Origin: Chloroflexota bacterium
GTDB lineage: Bacteria; Chloroflexota; Anaerolineae; Caldilineales; Caldilineaceae
Reading direction: 5' to 3'
DNA: 14,715 nt
NCBI GenBank assembly: GCA_003577365.1
Contig: QEUY01000150.1
Location: forward strand, 1 to 14,715
In this document: one piece after another, positions 6,461 to 13,440 of the stretch
How positions within the stretch are numbered: position 1 is the first letter of the stretch
Layout of the letters: each line of letters begins with the position of its first letter
The notes under the pieces: generated by a model
What the model saw: the letters and a program-made list of their open reading frames with translations, nothing else
What the model was told of the DNA's origin: nothing
Databases searched by the model: none
Position numbers and translations under genes: made by a program

Positions 6461-7630
6461 TTATGCGCCCCCGCGCGGGATCGGCTGCGCGGTGCGCAGC
6501 AGCCCGACCAGCACACCCGCCGCTTGGGCAAGCAGCGCGGCCCAGGCCGCCCCGACCGCGCCGCCCAGCCAGACGCCAGGGGGGAGAAGGAGCGCCATTG
6601 CCGCCACATGCGCGGCGGTCAGGCGCAGCGCGGCGTGCGGGCGTTGCTGCACCAGAAAATGGGTGATGAGCGCGCTTTCGACAAAAAAGAGCGGCATCAC
6701 CCAGAGCAGGATACGCAGCACGCCGTAGAGCAGCGCCAGCAGCGGCGCGGCCAGCACCGCGCCCACCGCCGCCGCCCCGCCACAGGCCGGCAGCCCATAG
6801 CGCAAGCTCAGCCCAAGCCACCGGCGATAGCGTGCCGGAGCCTGGGCAGACAGACGGCTGAGCGTGGGATAGAGCGCACGCCAGACGCTCTGGATGATCT
6901 TCACGGCCACGCGCACCAGGTTATAGGCCGCGCTGTACAGCCCGGCGGTGGTCGCGCCGCCCACCAGCCCCACCAGCACCATATCCAGCCGCTGGAGCAG
7001 AACATCGGCCAGCGCCAGCCCCAAGAAGGGCCGCGCCTGGCGCGCCAGCACCGAGACGACTTGAGCCAACGCCACCACCGCGGCCAGATGCACGACCGTG
7101 CCGTGGAGCCAAAGCACGCCGATGCTCGCCAGCGCAGTGAGCAGGTTGATCGCGGCCTCGACGCCCAGCAGCAACTCCATCCGTTCTGCCGCTTGAAAGA
7201 GCGTCTCGCAGGCCGACAGCGCGGCGTACAACGGCCATGAGGCCGCGATCCACCAGAGCGCCGGGCGCAGGGGCGAGCCTGTGGGCAGCAGCGCGGTCAG
7301 CGCCACCAGCCCCGCCGCGGTGATCAGCGCCGCCGCCCCCTGGACGATCAGGGCCTGGCGCAGCCGGGCGCGGCGCAGGTCGGGCCGCCGCGCCAGATCG
7401 CGCACCAAGAGCAGCGGCAGCCCCAGTTCGCTCAACACCTGGCCGATGTTGAGCACGGCCATGAGCAGCGTATAGTGGCCGAGAGCCTCTAGCCCCAGCC
7501 GGCGGGCGACCGCGATCTGCAGCAGAAAGCTGACGGCGATGCGCCAGAGGTTGGAGCCGGTCAGCGCGCCGGCGTTGAGCAGCGTGCGGCGGCCGCGGGG
7601 GGGCGGGAGCGGGAAAGGGGCAGGGGTCAC
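6461..7630 (-). CDS. Polysaccharide flippase, Wzx/MOP superfamily
   Basis: The 389-residue product starts at a GTG (7630). It is almost entirely hydrophobic with about 12 predicted helices, starting with 'GSNLWRIAVSFLLQIAVARRLG' (25-46), 'LGHYTLLMAVLNIGQ' (50-64) and 'GLPLLLVRDLAR' (70-81). The last of these is the conserved gating-region pattern of Wzx-type lipid-linked oligosaccharide flippases. 'RPFLGLALADVLLQRLDMVLVG' (200-221) and 'AGLYSAAYNLVR' (229-240) are the matching pattern of the second half. Role: turning undecaprenyl-linked oligosaccharides to the outer face of the membrane. It is shorter than the usual 420-500 residues; 'LLYG' (300-303) runs directly into 'VLRILLWVMP' (304-313), where relatives have roughly ten more residues. 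The gene follows the DUF457 gene by 28 nt, so the two are probably cotranscribed. Confidence 0.9.
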   Translation of the reverse strand: MTPAPFPLPPPRGRRTLLNAGALTGSNLWRIAVSFLLQIAVARRLGLEALGHYTLLMAVLNIGQVLSELGLPLLLVRDLARRPDLRRARLRQALIVQGAAALITAAGLVALTALLPTGSPLRPALWWIAASWPLYAALSACETLFQAAERMELLLGVEAAINLLTALASIGVLWLHGTVVHLAAVVALAQVVSVLARQARPFLGLALADVLLQRLDMVLVGLVGGATTAGLYSAAYNLVRVAVKIIQSVWRALYPTLSRLSAQAPARYRRWLGLSLRYGLPACGGAAAVGAVLAAPLLALLYGVLRILLWVMPLFFVESALITHFLVQQRPHAALRLTAAHVAAMALLLPPGVWLGGAVGAAWAALLAQAAGVLVGLLRTAQPIPRGGA

Positions 7631-7658
7631 GGGGCGGCCCGGCGCGGCTTGGGGCAGG

Positions 7659-8195
7659 TCAACGCGGGGGGCGGCCCGTCAGCAGAAAGCGGGCCAGCCG
7701 CCGCGGCTGGTAGAGCCGGTGACGCCACACGACCCAGGCCAGCGCCAGCAGCCCACCCAGTTCCCAGCCCCACAGTTCGGACCGGCGTGTGAAGGCGTGC
7801 CAGTAGGCGCGGCCCATCTCTTCTTGCTCGGAGCCTTGTTTGCGCCAGACATGAAAACGCAGCCCGCGCCAGGGCCAATAGAAGGTGTCGGGATAGAACC
7901 AGATGCGGTCGAGCAGGGCATGGCCGAGAAAGGCCGCGCCATAGACCCAGCCGCGCGGAAAGCGGCGCACTGTCCAGGCGGCCACGGCGAGATAGGCCAG
8001 CAGGGTATGGGCGAAGAGGACGGCGGCGCGGTGTTTGCGATAGAAATAGGCCCAGGCCAGCGGCTTGTCGACCAAGTCCGACCCCATGGCCGCGGCGGCG
8101 ACCAGCCGGTAGTCGGCATCCGGTGCAACCTGGAGCGTGTCTTGGGCCAAGCTGAGGGTGAGCCAAGTATAGGCAACGTGCGATTGCGGCAGCAT
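7659..8195 (-). CDS. Integral-membrane putative metal-dependent hydrolase (DUF457/YdjM-like)
   Basis: The ATG at 8195 gives 178 residues. Possible metal ligands are spread over helical segments: His6 in 'PQSHVAYTW', Asp40 and Asp43 in 'MGSDLVDKP', His63 in 'FAHTLLAYL', and His92/Asp96 in 'LGHALLDRIWF'. This H...D..D...H...HxxxD pattern with about four hydrophobic segments resembles DUF457/YdjM-type inner-membrane proteins, which are described as putative membrane-bound metal hydrolases; the substrate is not known. An upstream open extension to 8453 lies within the permease gene and was rejected. The start lies 14 nt after the stop of the upstream importer permease (stop at 8210), and the end is 28 nt before the flippase start. 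It thus bridges two unrelated modules. A role in processing a lipid or lipid-linked sugar near the flippase is a guess from position only. Confidence 0.75.
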   Translation of the reverse strand: MLPQSHVAYTWLTLSLAQDTLQVAPDADYRLVAAAAMGSDLVDKPLAWAYFYRKHRAAVLFAHTLLAYLAVAAWTVRRFPRGWVYGAAFLGHALLDRIWFYPDTFYWPWRGLRFHVWRKQGSEQEEMGRAYWHAFTRRSELWGWELGGLLALAWVVWRHRLYQPRRLARFLLTGRPPR

Positions 8196-8209
8196 GGGCG
8201 TGTCGCGGG

Positions 8210-9160
8210 CTAGGCCCCGCGCTCCTCGCGTACATAGGGCAGCCCCAACGCCGCCGGCGCGCCGACGCGGCGGCGCATCGCTTCGCGCGAACCGATCACC
8301 AAGACGATGATGGTGAACAGATAGGGCAGCATATTGGTGAAATAGCCCCAGGCCGGGTTCTGTAGAAAGATCGCCAGGTTTTGCAGGTCCAGCGGCAGAC
8401 GGCGGATCGCGCCAAAGAGATAGGAACCCACCGCGGCCTTTACGGGGTCCCACCCGGCAAAGATCACCAGCCCCACGGCGATCCAGCCCTGGCCCGCGGT
8501 CATGCCTTCGATCCAGAGCGGGCTGATCGCCAGGCTGAGCGCGGCGCCGCCGATACCCGCCAAGATGCCGCCGAGGATGACATAGGCATAGCGTAGGGTA
8601 AAGACGTCGATGCCCTGCACATCCGCCGCCACCGGATACTCGCCGATGGCGCGCAGTTCTAGGCCGGGGCGCGTGCGATAGATATAGAACCAGGCGAGCG
8701 GGATGAGCAGAAAGCCCAGGTAGATGATCACGTTATGTTGAAAGAAGATCGGCCCCAAGATGGGCAGGTCGGCCAGGAAGGGGATGGGGTAGCTAGGCAG
8801 GCGCGGGGCCTGTTTGACTTCGACCAGCGGCGCGCCCAGAACGGCGCTCAACCCTGTACCGACAAAGGTCAGCGCCAGCCCGCTGACCACCTGGTCGGCG
8901 CGCAGGGTGACGGTGACAAAGGCATGGAGCAGCGCCAGCAACCCGCCCACGCCCGCCGCAGCCAACAGCCCCAACCAAGGGTTGCCGGTGGCGTGGGCCG
9001 TGCCATAGGCGGTCATCGCGCCCATCAGCATCATGCCCTCGACGCCCAGGTTGAGCACCCCGGCGCGCTCGGCAAAGACCTCGCCGATCGAGGCAAAGAG
9101 GATGGCCGTGCCATAGCGAATCCCAGAGGCGAGCAGGTTGACGATCAGGATCAAGTCCAT
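8210..9160 (-). CDS. BMP-family ABC importer, second permease (YufQ/NupQ-like)
   Basis: The ATG at 9160 gives 316 residues, the usual length for the shorter permease of BMP-type importers. Hydrophobic segments fill the chain. Family signatures include 'FASIGEVFAERAGVLNLGVEG' around 22-42, 'LRADQVVSGLALTFVG' (86-101), 'RTRPGLELRAIGEYP' (162-176) with the cytoplasmic coupling region that contacts the ATPase, and 'LAGIGGAALSLAISP' (200-214). It would form the membrane channel with the permease encoded immediately upstream and import the ligand caught by the BMP lipoprotein. It begins 31 nt after the previous stop codon; this gap consists mainly of three short tandem repeats, leaving only a weak ribosome site. 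A longer reading to 9397 would overlap the first permease gene and has no family resemblance. Confidence 0.93.
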   Translation of the reverse strand: MDLILIVNLLASGIRYGTAILFASIGEVFAERAGVLNLGVEGMMLMGAMTAYGTAHATGNPWLGLLAAAGVGGLLALLHAFVTVTLRADQVVSGLALTFVGTGLSAVLGAPLVEVKQAPRLPSYPIPFLADLPILGPIFFQHNVIIYLGFLLIPLAWFYIYRTRPGLELRAIGEYPVAADVQGIDVFTLRYAYVILGGILAGIGGAALSLAISPLWIEGMTAGQGWIAVGLVIFAGWDPVKAAVGSYLFGAIRRLPLDLQNLAIFLQNPAWGYFTNMLPYLFTIIVLVIGSREAMRRRVGAPAALGLPYVREERGA

Positions 9161-9165
9161 GGAAG

Positions 9166-9190
9166 ACTTTGCGACCTTTGCGACTTTGCG
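9166..9190 (-). repeat. Three tandem ACTTTGCG-type repeats between the two permease genes
   Basis: On the plus strand ACTTTGCG (9166-9173), ACCTTTGCG (9174-9182) and ACTTTGCG (9183-9190) follow each other directly. The middle copy has one extra C. They fill most of the 31-base gap between the stop at 9192-9194 and the ATG at 9160, so on the mRNA the region just before the start codon reads as three CGCAAAG units. Purpose unknown. Confidence 0.8.
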
Positions 9191-9191
9191 G

Positions 9192-10292
9192 TTAACTTCT
9201 GACCCGCACCCGGTAGTGCAGCAGCATATCGCCGGCGACGACCACAAAGAGGATGACCCCCTGCAGCAGTTGGTCGATGCCCGCGGGCTGGATGGCATCG
9301 CCGCCCACCAGCAGCCCGGCAAAGAGATAGGCGACCAGCACAATCGCCAGCGGGTTGAGCTTGGCCAGCCAGGCGACGATGATGGCGGTGAAGCCATAGC
9401 CGGGCGAGAAGCGTTCCTGTAGCCGGTGCACCACGCCGGAGACCTCGCTCATTCCGGCCAGACCAGCCAGCCCGCCGCTGAGCGCCATGACCAGGATGAT
9501 GTTGCGCGCCAGGTTGATCCCGGCGTAGCGCGCCGCGCGCGGGTTGTCGCCCACGACCGTGACCTCAAAGCCCCAGCGCGTGCGCCGCCAGACAAACCAG
9601 AGCGTCACCGCCAGGATCAGCGCCAGAAAGATGCCGAAGTGCGCCGTCAGCCCGCGCAAGGCGGGCACGGTGTCGGCGTAGTCGGTCAGCCGTGGCATCC
9701 ACGCCGAGCGCGGGTACTGCGGCGTCAGCCCAAAGCCGCGCTCGCTCCACGGCCCATAGATAAAATAGTTGTTCCAGAGGATGGCGACATAGTTCAACAT
9801 CAGCGTGGTGATGATCTCGTTGACGTTAAGCTTGGCCTTGAGAATGCCGGGGATGACCCCCCAGAGCGCGCCGCCAATAAAGCCGGCCACGGCCATGGCC
9901 GCCAGCATCAGGACCTTGGGTGTGTCGGGCGAGAGCCAGAAGAGCGCCACGCCGGTCGCCATAAACGCGCCCAGGAAAAGCTGCCCCTCCGCGCCGATAT
10001 TCCAGAGACGCATGCGGAAGGCCACCGAGACCCCCAGCCCGGCCAGGATCAGCGGCGTGGCCTTGATCGTCGTGTCTGACCAGGCATAGGCCGAGCCAAA
10101 GGCCAGTTTAGCCATGGTGCGGTAGACCAGCCAGGGGTTGGCCCCGGTCATGCGCAGCAGCAGCGCGCCCACCAACAGCGCCGCGCCCACCAAGAGCAAG
10201 GGGGAGAGGATCGCCAGCCAGAGCGGCTGATGGGGGCGGCGCTCGATGCGGATGCGGCGCAAGGCGGGCGCGGGTGTCGCAGTGCTGGTCAT
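9192..10292 (-). CDS. BMP-family ABC importer, first permease (YufP/NupP-like)
   Basis: The 366-residue product starts at an ATG whose bases overlap the stop of the ATPase gene (ATGA at 10292-10289), a classic sign of translational coupling. After a basic cytosolic tail (about 1-22) come many membrane helices. Family motifs are 'KATPLILAGLGVSVAFRM.LWNIGAEGQ' near 78-104, 'KLNVNEIITTLMLNYVA' (154-170), and 'VVGDNPRAARYAGIN', which is the cytoplasmic loop that docks on the ATPase. 'SGGLAGLAGMSEVSGV' follows. This is the larger of the two permeases usually found in BMP-type (nucleoside/purine) importers and should pair with the next gene's product. No anomaly seen. Confidence 0.94.
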   Translation of the reverse strand: MTSTATPAPALRRIRIERRPHQPLWLAILSPLLLVGAALLVGALLLRMTGANPWLVYRTMAKLAFGSAYAWSDTTIKATPLILAGLGVSVAFRMRLWNIGAEGQLFLGAFMATGVALFWLSPDTPKVLMLAAMAVAGFIGGALWGVIPGILKAKLNVNEIITTLMLNYVAILWNNYFIYGPWSERGFGLTPQYPRSAWMPRLTDYADTVPALRGLTAHFGIFLALILAVTLWFVWRRTRWGFEVTVVGDNPRAARYAGINLARNIILVMALSGGLAGLAGMSEVSGVVHRLQERFSPGYGFTAIIVAWLAKLNPLAIVLVAYLFAGLLVGGDAIQPAGIDQLLQGVILFVVVAGDMLLHYRVRVRS

Positions 10293-11803
10293 GCGCCGGC
10301 CCCGGCCATCATCAGGCCGATCTCCTCCAGGCTGGCGCTGCCCGCGTCGACTTCGCCCATGATGCGCCCTTCAAAGAGCACGGCGATGCGGTCGGCCAGC
10401 GCAAAGATCTCGTCCAGGTCTTCGGAGATAAGCAGAATGGCCGCACCCTGGTTGCGCTCGTCGATCAGGATGCGGCGCACATTTTCGGTGGCGCCCACGT
10501 CCAACCCGCGCGTGGGATAGGCGGCGACGATCAGCAGCGGCTGCTGCGCGATCTCGCGCGCCAGGATCACCTTTTGCAGGTTGCCGCCGCTGAGCAGGCG
10601 CGCTGGGGTTTCGGGTGAAGGCGTGGCGATGTTAAAGCGGCGGATCAACTCCTCGGCCTGGTCGCGCATGGCGCGGCGGCTGAGGAAAAAGCGCCCACTC
10701 ACGTCGCGTTTGCGATAGCTCTTGAGCGCCAGGTTTTCGGCGATGGAAAGATTGGGCGCGCTGCCGGTGGCGCTGCGGTCTTCCGGCACATAGGCGATGC
10801 CCGCTTCGATCATCACGATCGGCGGGGCATTGGTGACGCTGCGGCTGGAGATATGGATACGCCCGCTTTGCGCGGGGCGCAGCCCGCAGATCGCCTCGGC
10901 CAGTTCGCGCTGGCCGTTGCCCGCCACCCCGGCAACCCCCACAATTTCGCCGGAGCGGACTTGCAGCGAGAGGCTGCGCAGCGCCAAGAGGCCTTTGTCG
11001 TTGCGCGCCTCGACATTCTCCAGCGTCAGCCGCACCTCGCCGATCTCGGCGGGAGGTTTCTCGATGCGAAACAACACTTCGCGCCCCACCATCAGGCTGG
11101 CAAGCTGCGGCTTGGTCAGCCCCTCGTTGGCGACGGTCGCCACATGCCTGCCGTTGCGCAGCACGGTGATGCGGTCGGCGATGGAAAGCACCTCGCCCAG
11201 CTTGTGGCTGATGAGGATGATCGTCTTGCCCGCGGCGGTCATCTCGCGCAGCGTGTGGAAGAGCGCCTCGGTCTCCTGTGGAGTGAGCACGGCGGTCGGC
11301 TCATCCAAGATCAAGATCTGCGCCCCGCGATAGAGCAGCTTGATGATCTCGACGCGCTGCTGCTCACCCACCGAAAGCTGCCAGACCTTGGCGCGCGGGT
11401 CCACCGGCAGGCCAAACTCCGCGCCGATGGCCTCTACCTTGCGTTCGATGGCGTCGGTCTGGAGCACAAAGCCGACATCCTGTAGCCCCAGGATCACATT
11501 CTCGGCCACGGTCTGCGAGGGGACGAGCATGAAATGCTGGTGGACCATGCCCACGCCGGCGCGGATCGCATCGCGCGGCGAGTGGAACTCCACCGGGCGG
11601 CCGTTGACCAGGATGACGCCGCTGTCGGGGCGATAGAGGCCGCACAGGATGTTCATCAGGGTGGACTTGCCCGCGCCGTTCTCACCCAAGAGGGCATGGA
11701 CTTCACCCGGCTGCGCGCTGAAGTTGACGTCGTCGTTGGCGAGCACGCCCGGAAAACGTTTGGTGATCGAGCGCATTTCAACAGCGGGTGTCGGTTCGGC
11801 CAT
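10289..11803 (-). CDS. BMP-family ABC importer ATPase, two nucleotide-binding domains (YufO/NupO-like)
   Basis: The ATG at 11803 gives 504 residues with two fused ATPase domains, typical of sugar/nucleoside importers of the RbsA/YufO type. Domain 1 is complete: Walker A 'GENGAGKS' (40-47), Q-loop Gln89, signature 'LSVGE' (143-147), Walker B 'ILILDEP' (163-169) and switch His200. Domain 2 keeps the signature 'LSGGN' (404-408), but its P-loop is 'GVAGVAGNGQ' (289-298) without the lysine and its Walker B reads 'LLIVAAYP' (423-430) without the Asp-Glu pair. One degenerate site is normal for this family, so this is not decay. A longer reading to 11974 was rejected because the added residues are not ATPase-like and would reach the terminator. 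The gap before this gene holds a terminator, a hairpin and tandem repeats, so expression may be set apart from that of the lipoprotein. Confidence 0.95.
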   Translation of the reverse strand: MAEPTPAVEMRSITKRFPGVLANDDVNFSAQPGEVHALLGENGAGKSTLMNILCGLYRPDSGVILVNGRPVEFHSPRDAIRAGVGMVHQHFMLVPSQTVAENVILGLQDVGFVLQTDAIERKVEAIGAEFGLPVDPRAKVWQLSVGEQQRVEIIKLLYRGAQILILDEPTAVLTPQETEALFHTLREMTAAGKTIILISHKLGEVLSIADRITVLRNGRHVATVANEGLTKPQLASLMVGREVLFRIEKPPAEIGEVRLTLENVEARNDKGLLALRSLSLQVRSGEIVGVAGVAGNGQRELAEAICGLRPAQSGRIHISSRSVTNAPPIVMIEAGIAYVPEDRSATGSAPNLSIAENLALKSYRKRDVSGRFFLSRRAMRDQAEELIRRFNIATPSPETPARLLSGGNLQKVILAREIAQQPLLIVAAYPTRGLDVGATENVRRILIDERNQGAAILLISEDLDEIFALADRIAVLFEGRIMGEVDAGSASLEEIGLMMAGAGA

Positions 11804-11820
11804 GCAGGGTCGTCTCGGCG

Positions 11821-11862
11821 CAATGCGTGCGGCACAATCGTGGCGGCGCAATTGTGGCGGCG
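11821..11862 (-). repeat. Three 14-bp tandem repeats in the ATPase gene leader
   Basis: On the plus strand CAATGCGTGCGGCA (11821-11834), CAATCGTGGCGGCG (11835-11848) and CAATTGTGGCGGCG (11849-11862) are directly adjacent. Copies 2 and 3 differ at one position; copy 1 is more diverged. The array ends 17 bases before the ATG at 11803, where it would cover the ribosome-loading region of the mRNA. A small inverted repeat, GGGTG/CACCC with a 5-nt loop (11873-11887), lies next to it. Confidence 0.75.
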
Positions 11863-11921
11863 CGTGTGGCAAGGGTGAATTGCACCCAAAGGATGCCAGA
11901 AGCGCGCCAATATCGCAAATA

Positions 11922-11976
11922 GAAGCGCGTTTGCGCTTCCTGTCACAAATTCCCCCGTCACAACCCCTTGTCATAA
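11922..11976 (-). promoter_or_regulatory. Hairpin and GTCACAA direct repeats upstream of the ATPase gene
   Basis: GAAGCGC (11922-11928) pairs with GCGCTTC (11933-11939) around a 4-nt loop. Next to it the plus strand carries GTCACAA at 11942-11948 and at 11957-11963 (15-bp period), and a near copy GTCATAA at 11970-11976. I find no convincing -10 box for a start here. The group could be a binding site for a regulator or part of an internal start for the ATPase-permease genes; function is not shown. Confidence 0.35.
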
Positions 11977-12011
11977 ATAAAGTGACCGGCGCTTGTTCAA
12001 GCGCCGGTCAC
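11974..12011 (-). terminator. Rho-independent terminator after the BMP lipoprotein gene
   Basis: GTGACCGGCGCTT (11982-11994) and AAGCGCCGGTCAC (11999-12011) form a perfect 13-bp stem with a 4-nt loop. On the minus strand the stem is followed at once by TTTATTTATGA (11981-11971). It begins 32 bases after the lipoprotein stop codon (12044) and lies before the ATPase gene of the same importer. It probably gives partial termination, allowing more lipoprotein than membrane complex. Confidence 0.9.
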
Positions 12012-12043
12012 CGGAGGCATCACAGTTGTGCCGCTGCCGGGTC

Positions 12044-13345
12044 TTATGGCTGCGAAATTTCGGCGTCGGGCGAGATGCCCTCGGCCAGCCAGCTCATGCA
12101 GATCGTGCAGGCTTCGCGCCCCGTCTGGGCGGCGATGTTCGCGTCCAGCCCTTCGAGATCCGACTGGGTGAGCGAGACGCCTTCGGGAATGATGACCTCA
12201 CCCTTGTTGTCGTTGATCGGGCCGGTGAAGACGTCGAAGCGGGTCATCTCGCCCGCCAGCATCTTGTCCAGCACCTCGCGCACCTGCGGGATGACCTCTT
12301 CGGGCACGCCCGGCGCGGGTTCCTGGCCTTCCATAAAGCCCAACAGCCCCAGCGCGCCGGAGTCCACGTCGAAGTAGATATCCGCCGGGACAAAGGTGCC
12401 GTCGATCATCTGCTGGACCATGTCCACATAGAAGGGGCCCCAGTTCCAGTAGGGCACGGTCAGGCAGTGTTCGGGGTCGACAGCGCAGGCGTTGCGGCTG
12501 TCATAACCGATCCCCCAGACGCCGCGCTCGCCCGCCACCTGCACCGGGCCGGTGGTGTCTGCGCCGGTGATCACCACGGCCGCGCCCGACTCGATCAGCG
12601 ATTCGGCGGCCTGGCGCTCCAGGTTCGGGTCAACCCAGGTAAAGATCCAACGGATATCCATCTGGCAGTCGGGGCAGACCTTGCGCATGCCCAAGGCGGC
12701 GGCGTTGGCGTGGCGGATCACTTCGGGGATCGGGAACGGCGCAATATAGCCGATCTTGTTGGAGCCGTCCGCCTGGGCGCGTGCGCCTGCGATCATGCCG
12801 ACCAGATATTTCATGCTTTCCATCGCGCCAAACAGGTTGGCGAAATTGGTCTCGTTCTTCTTATAGCCAGAGACATGCACAAAGTAGGTGTCGGGGAATT
12901 CCTCGGCCACGGTGGCCGTGGAATCCATAAAACCAAACGAAGTGGTGAAGATGGCGTCGAAGCCGGCGCGCGCCAGGTTGCGCACCACACGTTCGGCGTC
13001 GGTGCCTTCCGGGACGCTTTCCAGATAGGCGGTGTGAACGGCATCGCCCAACTGCTCTTCCAGATACAGGCGGCCCTCGTTGTGGGCGTAGGTCCAGCCG
13101 CCGTCGCCGATGGGGCCGACATAGACAAAGGCGACGTTGAACTTGCCTTCTTCAATGGCGGGGATCTGGATGCTGCCGGCGTCGGCAGCCGGTGCTTGCT
13201 CGGCAGGGGCTTCTTCTGCCGCGCCCTGTTCGGCGGGCGCGGCCGTCTCGCCGCCCCCCGCCGGCGCCGCGGCGGTGCAGGCGCTAAAGACCAAGGCCGA
13301 AACGAGCAAGAGGGTCAGAAGGATCCAGGTGGGTCGCTTGCGCAT
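12044..13345 (-). CDS. BMP-family ABC transporter solute-binding lipoprotein
   Basis: The 433-residue precursor has a basic start, a hydrophobic core and a lipobox 'FSAC' (20-23), predicting a lipid-anchored protein on the outside of the cytoplasmic membrane. An Ala/Pro/Glu-rich linker (about 24-57) follows. The binding domain begins near 69: 'FVYVGPIGDGGWTYAHNEGR' (73-92), 'IFTTSFGFMD' (132-141), 'IGYIAPFPIPEVIRHANA' (198-215) and 'WNWGPFYVDMVQQM' (300-313) match the BMP (Med/PnrA) subgroup often linked to purine or nucleoside uptake. Three cysteine pairs are unusual: C224/C227 (CPDC), C287/C294 and C413/C416 (CTIC). AAGGGA lies 7 nt before the ATG. A leader of about 200 nt with a palindrome and direct repeats precedes the gene, and a terminator follows it, ahead of the ATPase and two permeases that complete the importer. 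The ligand is inferred from the family only. Confidence 0.94.
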   Translation of the reverse strand: MRKRPTWILLTLLLVSALVFSACTAAAPAGGGETAAPAEQGAAEEAPAEQAPAADAGSIQIPAIEEGKFNVAFVYVGPIGDGGWTYAHNEGRLYLEEQLGDAVHTAYLESVPEGTDAERVVRNLARAGFDAIFTTSFGFMDSTATVAEEFPDTYFVHVSGYKKNETNFANLFGAMESMKYLVGMIAGARAQADGSNKIGYIAPFPIPEVIRHANAAALGMRKVCPDCQMDIRWIFTWVDPNLERQAAESLIESGAAVVITGADTTGPVQVAGERGVWGIGYDSRNACAVDPEHCLTVPYWNWGPFYVDMVQQMIDGTFVPADIYFDVDSGALGLLGFMEGQEPAPGVPEEVIPQVREVLDKMLAGEMTRFDVFTGPINDNKGEVIIPEGVSLTQSDLEGLDANIAAQTGREACTICMSWLAEGISPDAEISQP

Positions 13346-13440
13346 AGGGCTTTCCCTTCGTCACTAGTGGATGGTGGATCACAGGGAACAATCATCGGTC
13401 GATTCGGGGCCTGACCTGATACTGCTCCAAATAGCCGGCG

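Noticed and set aside
6343..6609. N-terminal extension of the glycosyltransferase
   Set aside because: Would overlap the flippase gene by 149 bases and cover the TATAAT promoter-like site; the added residues do not look like any GT4 start.
8196..8453. N-terminal extension of the DUF457-like protein
   Set aside because: Lies inside the importer permease gene in another frame; Arg/Gly-rich and unlike a membrane protein start.
9161..9397. N-terminal extension of the second permease
   Set aside because: Overlaps the first permease gene and reads through the tandem repeat; family members begin at the 9160 ATG.
10289..11803. Second ATPase half as a decayed domain
   Set aside because: Loss of the P-loop lysine and Walker B acids in one half is normal in RbsA/YufO-type double-domain ATPases.
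11993..13414. Long plus-strand open frame (473 codons) opposite the BMP lipoprotein
   Set aside because: It begins in the terminator and mirrors the lipoprotein gene; protein is His/Gly/Val-rich with no recognisable family.
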